Positions 60,227 through 64,000 of a DNA stretch of 64,000 nt are shown here, one piece after another (the first letter of the stretch is position 1; each line of letters starts with the position of its first letter). Source of the stretch: a virus; IMG/VR virus record IMGVR_UViG_3300036766_000988, positions 186,001 to 250,000 of that record. One strand, given 5' to 3'. Under the pieces are notes generated by a model that worked only from the letters and a program-made list of their open reading frames with translations, did no database searches and was not told the DNA's origin. Position numbers and translations under genes: made by a program.

Positions 60227-60615
60227 AAGTTCTTGTGTGTGGGTCTAGGGATTGGACTGATCGTAAGGCGATTGAAAGGGAGTTTAAGAAGCTCCCACCT
60301 GGAACGATCATCGTTCATGGAGCATGCCCAACGGGAGCAGACGCTCTAGCAGATGCCGCAGCGATGAAGTTCGGATTCCAGATCAGGCGCTACCCTGCGG
60401 ACTGGGATGGCGAGCTGGCGGCTACGGGATCGGCCAAGGCAGCCGGGCCGAAGCGGAACTCGAAGATGATCCGTGAGGAACACCCGGACAAGGATGGCGT
60501 GCCGATCCACATGGGCCTTGCCTTTACGCTCGACCTCTCTCGCTCCCGAGGAACCAAGGACTGTACGGAGCGTGCCCGCAAGGCAGGCATCAAGGTCGAG
60601 GTCTTCTCGGTGTAG
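60223..60615 (+). CDS. SLOG-superfamily protein (YspA/DUF2493 type)
   Basis: 130 residues. VLVCGSRDWTD, IIVHGACPTGADALAD, RRYPADWDGE and AGPKRNSKMI follow the DprA/LOG-like Rossmann family that binds nucleotide ligands, sometimes in NAD- or ADP-ribose-linked systems. ATG 60223 (ATGA overlap). Precise role unknown. Confidence 0.8.
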   Translation: MKVLVCGSRDWTDRKAIEREFKKLPPGTIIVHGACPTGADALADAAAMKFGFQIRRYPADWDGELAATGSAKAAGPKRNSKMIREEHPDKDGVPIHMGLAFTLDLSRSRGTKDCTERARKAGIKVEVFSV

Positions 60616-60623
60616 TGCTCGCC

Positions 60624-60902
60624 ATGGTGATGGTCGCCCCCAGTCCTACGCACATCCAGGTGGCTCAACGCCTTTACGAAGCCCATCGGGTACCTGGGGA
60701 TCAGAAACCTTGGGAGCACCTATCAGACGACACCCAAGCACGCTGGGTGACGGTGGCCAAGGCTGCTGCGGCCTTGCTCTACGAACAGGCTGCGGATGAA
60801 GTCTGGGGGTTCATGGCCTCGGCGGAGGACTGCGGCAAGCAGGTAGACAAGATGACCATGTCGAGCGCTGTCGTCCACCTGAAGCGTCTATCCAAAGAAT
60901 AG
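60624..60902 (+). CDS. small hypothetical protein
   Basis: 92 residues. QVAQRLYEAHRVPG and WEHLSDDTQARWVTVAKAA resemble a small phage family. ATG 60624; GGTGTAG at 60609 overlaps the previous stop and precedes it. Confidence 0.58.
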   Translation: MVMVAPSPTHIQVAQRLYEAHRVPGDQKPWEHLSDDTQARWVTVAKAAAALLYEQAADEVWGFMASAEDCGKQVDKMTMSSAVVHLKRLSKE

Positions 60903-60910
60903 GGGATCCC

Positions 60911-61411
60911 ATGGTGATGAACTACCTGCTCCCAGGTTTGTTGAATCCTGAGAAGCCCGCGACCGAGCATGTGGTGACGGCGGAGCCTTCCAAGGCGGCG
61001 GAGTCTCGGGATTTGGTTCCTCCCACTGTGACGAGCCCGGTTGCAGACGCGACGGCTGGGCAGGCTTTGCGGGCTGAACTGCACCTCATCGAGCACCAGA
61101 CGACTGGGCTTCCCCTACTAACCGAACAGATCGCTGGGAAGCTTGGGGTGCCCTATCTGGGGATCCTGAAAGATCGAGTCCAAGACTCGTCGATCCTGAA
61201 CTTCCCTTCGGGACTCAATCTTCCGAAGGACAAGCCGTGGCCAGAGAGCCAATTGAATGCCATCGGTAAGGTCGTCGCGCTCTACGCGATCCCTAACTCG
61301 TGGCTTCTGGGTATTCGAGGCGAACACGGTGACCGCTATCTCCGAGTCACCGATATTCAGCGGTACCGTCATATCGCGGTGTTCGAACACCTGACTGGCA
61401 TCACGGTATAG
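60911..61411 (+). CDS. hypothetical protein
   Basis: 166 residues. Pro/Ala/Val-rich N-terminus, then a helical region and an alpha/beta C-terminus (ESQLNAIGKVVALYAIPNSW). ATG 60911. Not recognised. Confidence 0.58.
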   Translation: MVMNYLLPGLLNPEKPATEHVVTAEPSKAAESRDLVPPTVTSPVADATAGQALRAELHLIEHQTTGLPLLTEQIAGKLGVPYLGILKDRVQDSSILNFPSGLNLPKDKPWPESQLNAIGKVVALYAIPNSWLLGIRGEHGDRYLRVTDIQRYRHIAVFEHLTGITV

Positions 61412-61413
61412 GC

Positions 61414-61785
61414 ATGAGTCTCATTCCATTTCTAAAAAGCCTCTTCCAGACAGCTCCGGTCAAGCCGCTGCCCGCTAAAGAGCCGGACACCCGAGGGCCA
61501 TTCACTGTCGAGGCGGGAGCCAGGATCAAATCCCATGGTAATCAGTGGGAGATCCTCAGTGTTGTTGCAGATGGGAGCACGTTCCGATTCAAAGCTCTCG
61601 CAGCGAATCCTCAAGTCGAATCGTATATCGACATCGGAGCGATCTATACATGCCATCGGCACAGCCGTCTCTATGCCAGTATGCCTCTCGTCTACGAAGT
61701 CCCTGAGAATGAGATGAAGCGCTCTACGAGCCAGCTTCTGCTTTTCATCTGGGAGACGGGGCCCGAAATCGAATTAGACTGTTAG
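61414..61785 (+). CDS. hypothetical protein
   Basis: 123 residues, beta-rich after a basic start (GNQWEILSVVADGSTFRFKA). ATG 61414, two bases after the previous stop. Function unknown. Confidence 0.55.
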   Translation: MSLIPFLKSLFQTAPVKPLPAKEPDTRGPFTVEAGARIKSHGNQWEILSVVADGSTFRFKALAANPQVESYIDIGAIYTCHRHSRLYASMPLVYEVPENEMKRSTSQLLLFIWETGPEIELDC

Positions 61786-61801
61786 CGGAGGGGAGAGTGC
61801 A

Positions 61802-62248
61802 ATGCCGGACGATACCAAAAACCTGAACATCCGTGGGAGAGTCGTGGGGCGTGACCACTGGACGCCGGAAGACCACGCCGAGTGGGCCCGAAGATCCAGG
61901 GCCAACGGTGAGGTACACAGGGCACGGCGCCAAGCTCTCGTCGACTTCGGTTGGGAACTCCACGACCGACGTTGCTCTCACCATCACGGCGGCGAATGGG
62001 CTCTGGATCCGCTCGGTGGGGAGCACGTCACTCACGAAGAAGCCTACCGACGTCAGGAAGAACGTCGGCCGGGTTCGATCCCGAGCTGGCCGACGTTCGA
62101 CAACGACTGGAAGCCGCCCTCATCAAACGAGGGGCTGATGACCATCAGCGAGTTGAAGATCCAGCCCCTTCAGGCACCGTCTGGGCTGATCTTCTACCAA
62201 GAATACGGTGAGATGTTCAAGGACAACGCGAAGACAGAGAAGCCATAA
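61802..62248 (+). CDS. hypothetical protein
   Basis: 148 residues, Arg/His/Trp-rich (WTPEDHAEWARRSRANGEVH, CSHHHGGEW). ATG 61802 has a strong GGAGGGGAG Shine-Dalgarno. Two other frames are open across the same stretch, so the exact frame is less certain than for neighbours. Confidence 0.5.
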   Translation: MPDDTKNLNIRGRVVGRDHWTPEDHAEWARRSRANGEVHRARRQALVDFGWELHDRRCSHHHGGEWALDPLGGEHVTHEEAYRRQEERRPGSIPSWPTFDNDWKPPSSNEGLMTISELKIQPLQAPSGLIFYQEYGEMFKDNAKTEKP

Positions 62249-62271
62249 TCTACGCGTTCGTCGCCAGGGCT

Positions 62272-62550
62272 ATGATCGACCTCTTCTTTCACGCGGACTT
62301 GAACGGCATCACGTTTCAGCTCGACATCCCGTTCAAGGATCGCACAGCAAAGAAGCTGCCACGGTTCGTTTTCATGAGCTTGGACGCTCCACCTCTCAAG
62401 CCCCAGGTGATTGGGAAAGATCGCCTCTTCGCGGTCACCAGCATCCTCACTGGGCAGTCGATGCAGGCTGTCGGGCAGGAGGGCATCGGCGTGTATCGCT
62501 ACGTGGGAGACGGGCGTCGATTGATCTGGAAGGTGAAGGAACCATGTTGA
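62272..62550 (+). CDS. hypothetical protein
   Basis: 92 residues, beta-rich (LNGITFQLDIPFKDRTAKKL, GVYRYVGDGRRLIWKVK). ATG 62272. Overlaps the next gene by 7 bases. Confidence 0.57.
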   Translation: MIDLFFHADLNGITFQLDIPFKDRTAKKLPRFVFMSLDAPPLKPQVIGKDRLFAVTSILTGQSMQAVGQEGIGVYRYVGDGRRLIWKVKEPC

Positions 62551-62735
62551 AGCACATGACGGGCAAGCAGATCGCGCATCTTGCTGTAGGGTTGGGACTT
62601 CTTCTGAGCTTCGGCTTCGTTCTGTTGGCCGTCCTCATCCCCGAGGCCCGTTTGGGAGCTGCTTTAGGCGGGGGTCAGATTTTCATGGCCACAGCCGTCG
62701 GGTACGGGAAGTTCCGTCGCGCTGGGCAAGTCTGA
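62544..62735 (+). CDS. small two-helix membrane protein
   Basis: 63 residues with two hydrophobic segments (about 13-33 and 36-54) and basic ends. Size and topology fit a class II holin, but there is no endolysin beside it, so only membrane location is claimed. ATG 62544. Confidence 0.55.
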   Translation: MLKHMTGKQIAHLAVGLGLLLSFGFVLLAVLIPEARLGAALGGGQIFMATAVGYGKFRRAGQV

Positions 62736-62767
62736 CGGTGTAGGGCCACCAAGACCGGGAGGTCCCT

Positions 62768-63103
62768 ATGGCCAAGCACGTCTGGAAGCGGCAGAGAAAC
62801 GACAAAGTCACGGTCCACATCTATGCGTGCAAGGGATGTGGTCGCTCGATGAAGATCCGAGCGGGTTTCGACAACATCGAGACAATGGCCCAGTGGCTCA
62901 AATATCCGGTGGAGTGTCCACGACCGGTGCCGACTCCCAAGGACTTAAAAGCTCTGTGGGAAATCGCTCGCCAATGGGTTACGACCCACCAGGTTCGAGG
63001 GCCGGAATCGGTTGACCAGGTGGATAGCGTGAACTTGGCGTGTCCTGCCCTGGCATCGGATGTTGCAGGTCTGGTCGGCTTCTACGAGGACGACATCGAA
63101 TGA
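62768..63103 (+). CDS. small zinc-site hypothetical protein
   Basis: 111 residues. Contains CKGCGRS and two further Cys. ATG 62768 has GGGAGG 5 bases upstream and a GGTGTAG element at 62739. Coupled to the macro-domain gene by ATGA overlap. Confidence 0.58.
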   Translation: MAKHVWKRQRNDKVTVHIYACKGCGRSMKIRAGFDNIETMAQWLKYPVECPRPVPTPKDLKALWEIARQWVTTHQVRGPESVDQVDSVNLACPALASDVAGLVGFYEDDIE

Positions 63104-63594
63104 TCCAATATCTCAAAGGCGACGCCACAGCTCCCCAGGCCAAGGGGCCCAAGCTCATCGTCCACATCGTCAATACTCTTGGAGGCTGGGGAAGTGGCTT
63201 TGTTCTTGCCATTTCGAAGCGGTGGTCGGAGCCCGAGGCTGCCTACCGGAAATGGTACAAGGACAAGTCCTATGGGAACCCTCCAGTCAAGTTCGAGCTG
63301 GGGGCCATTCAGCTCGTGCAAGTCAAGCTCGACACCACTGTAGTCAACATGGTGGCCCAACAAGGAATCGGGACAGGGAGCAACGGCCCTCCCATTCGAT
63401 ACGATGCTCTGGAGAAGTGCTTGGCAAGCGTAGCTGAGTGGGCCCAAAAGAGCGGTGCCTCTGTGCATGCCCCCAGGATTGGGTGCGCTCTTGCGGGTGG
63501 ACGTTGGAGGGAAGTTGAACCGATCCTTCAACGGACGCTGATCAAGAACGAAGTGTCTGTGACCATCTATGACTTCGGTCCCTTCAACCCCTAG
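63100..63594 (+). CDS. macro-domain protein (ADP-ribose-binding)
   Basis: 164 residues. IQYLKGDATAP, HIVNTLGGWGSGFVLAIS (phosphate-binding loop) and HAPRIGCALAGG are macro-domain landmarks, closest to the Poa1/ALC1-like group that hydrolyses ADP-ribose-1''-phosphate or removes ADP-ribose. The VN-x-LGGWGSG loop in place of N-A-x-N is compatible with that branch. ATG 63100. Confidence 0.83.
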   Translation: MIQYLKGDATAPQAKGPKLIVHIVNTLGGWGSGFVLAISKRWSEPEAAYRKWYKDKSYGNPPVKFELGAIQLVQVKLDTTVVNMVAQQGIGTGSNGPPIRYDALEKCLASVAEWAQKSGASVHAPRIGCALAGGRWREVEPILQRTLIKNEVSVTIYDFGPFNP

Positions 63595-63601
63595 AGAGCA
63601 C

Positions 63602-63868
63602 ATGTCGATTACCATTAGCCCAGGCGACACCTTTTACGACAAGCTGCCTGATGGGCGCTACGAGAAGTGTGTCCTTCAGCAGACGACCAACGACACCCCA
63701 GATCGGCATGCGGCGGCCCGAGGTGGTACTGGTGAGTTCTTCCGAGCCATCCCCAAGGACGAGCTTCGTGCGCTGTTGAGCAACCCGCCACCGTGCCCAC
63801 GTCTGGATGCTGCGGTGATGATCTACGATACGGATGGTCTCTTCGTGCATTTGGAGCCCGTGCTGTGA
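63602..63868 (+). CDS. small hypothetical protein
   Basis: 88 residues, mixed fold (ISPGDTFYDKLPDGRYEKCV, RLDAAVMIYDTDGLFVHLE). ATG 63602, eight bases after the macro-domain stop. Its stop overlaps the next start as GTGA. Confidence 0.55.
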   Translation: MSITISPGDTFYDKLPDGRYEKCVLQQTTNDTPDRHAAARGGTGEFFRAIPKDELRALLSNPPPCPRLDAAVMIYDTDGLFVHLEPVL

Positions 63869-64000
63869 AACCGCATGTCGTAAAAGCGTGGGCATGCAGC
63901 TCCTGCCACAAACCATATCCGCATACCCCGTTCGGCAAGGTTGCTGCGCTGGGATGTTGTGGGTGTCGAGAATGTGGGGGTCGTGGAGAGTACACGGGCA
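63865..64000 (+). CDS. Cys-rich protein, truncated by the window edge
   Basis: 45 residues seen from GTG 63865. CSSCHKPYPH and CCGCRECGG give a dense Cys cluster like a DnaJ-type zinc ribbon. The rest lies beyond 64000. Confidence 0.5.
   Translation, partial: MKPHVVKAWACSSCHKPYPHTPFGKVAALGCCGCRECGGRGEYTG

Overview
The window looks like an internal piece of a large, GC-rich tailed-phage genome. Genes are packed tightly: most neighbours overlap by 1-20 bases with ATGA, GTGA or TGATG junctions, and there are many small zinc-ribbon and hypothetical genes. There is no rRNA or ribosomal protein gene. Several families are typical of phages (endonuclease VII-like HNH, a phage metallopeptidase-like protein, Rnl2-like RNA ligase, DUF1653, short phage-only proteins). 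No terminase, capsid or tail gene is visible, so phage identity is inferred. The host cannot be named.

Bases 1-34,378 are one long minus-strand block for DNA replication, recombination and nucleotide supply. It carries a bacterial-style sliding clamp with its loader (DnaX, delta, delta-prime), a DnaG-type primase, RecA, RuvC, a RecD2-like helicase, NAD-dependent ligase, an SbcD/Mre11 nuclease, an SbcC/Rad50 ATPase split into two genes, a RecB/Cas4-like nuclease, a probable ssDNA-binding protein and a class II ribonucleotide reductase. The left edge is an unusual single reading frame joining a NusG-like module to a 5'-3' exonuclease. The right part of the block turns to RNA and protein maintenance: Rnl2-like RNA ligase, RtcB, HNH nuclease, GroEL, a tRNA-binding OB-fold protein and a NUDIX hydrolase. 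Bases 26,384-26,930 hold no convincing protein gene. They hold a promoter followed by a highly structured region that ends in a tRNA-Trp-like 3' domain.

Bases 34,379-64,000 are mostly plus strand with minus-strand patches and look like accessory or early-gene territory. They include a divergent methyltransferase / predicted restriction endonuclease pair, tandem DUF1653 genes of which one is frameshifted, zinc-ribbon microproteins, and a membrane protein / radical SAM / HAD-phosphatase group. Further on are a predicted pseudokinase, an acyl carrier protein beside a nucleotidyltransferase, a DUF1848-like radical SAM protein, an ADP-ribosylglycohydrolase, a histone H1-like protein, an endonuclease VII-like HNH protein, a SLOG-fold protein and a macro-domain protein.

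Two sequence-level signals tie the window together. The first is a recurrent bipartite element, YTGAAC-13 bases-GRYGTAG, found at eight gene or RNA starts on both strands, with weaker GGTGTA half-copies at many others. Its shape resembles an ECF-sigma promoter. The second is the structured RNA at 26.4-26.9 kb, which is driven by one copy of that element. Functionally the genes suggest an autonomous replisome plus RNA-repair and ADP-ribose-handling activities that could counter host defence. That last interpretation is inference.
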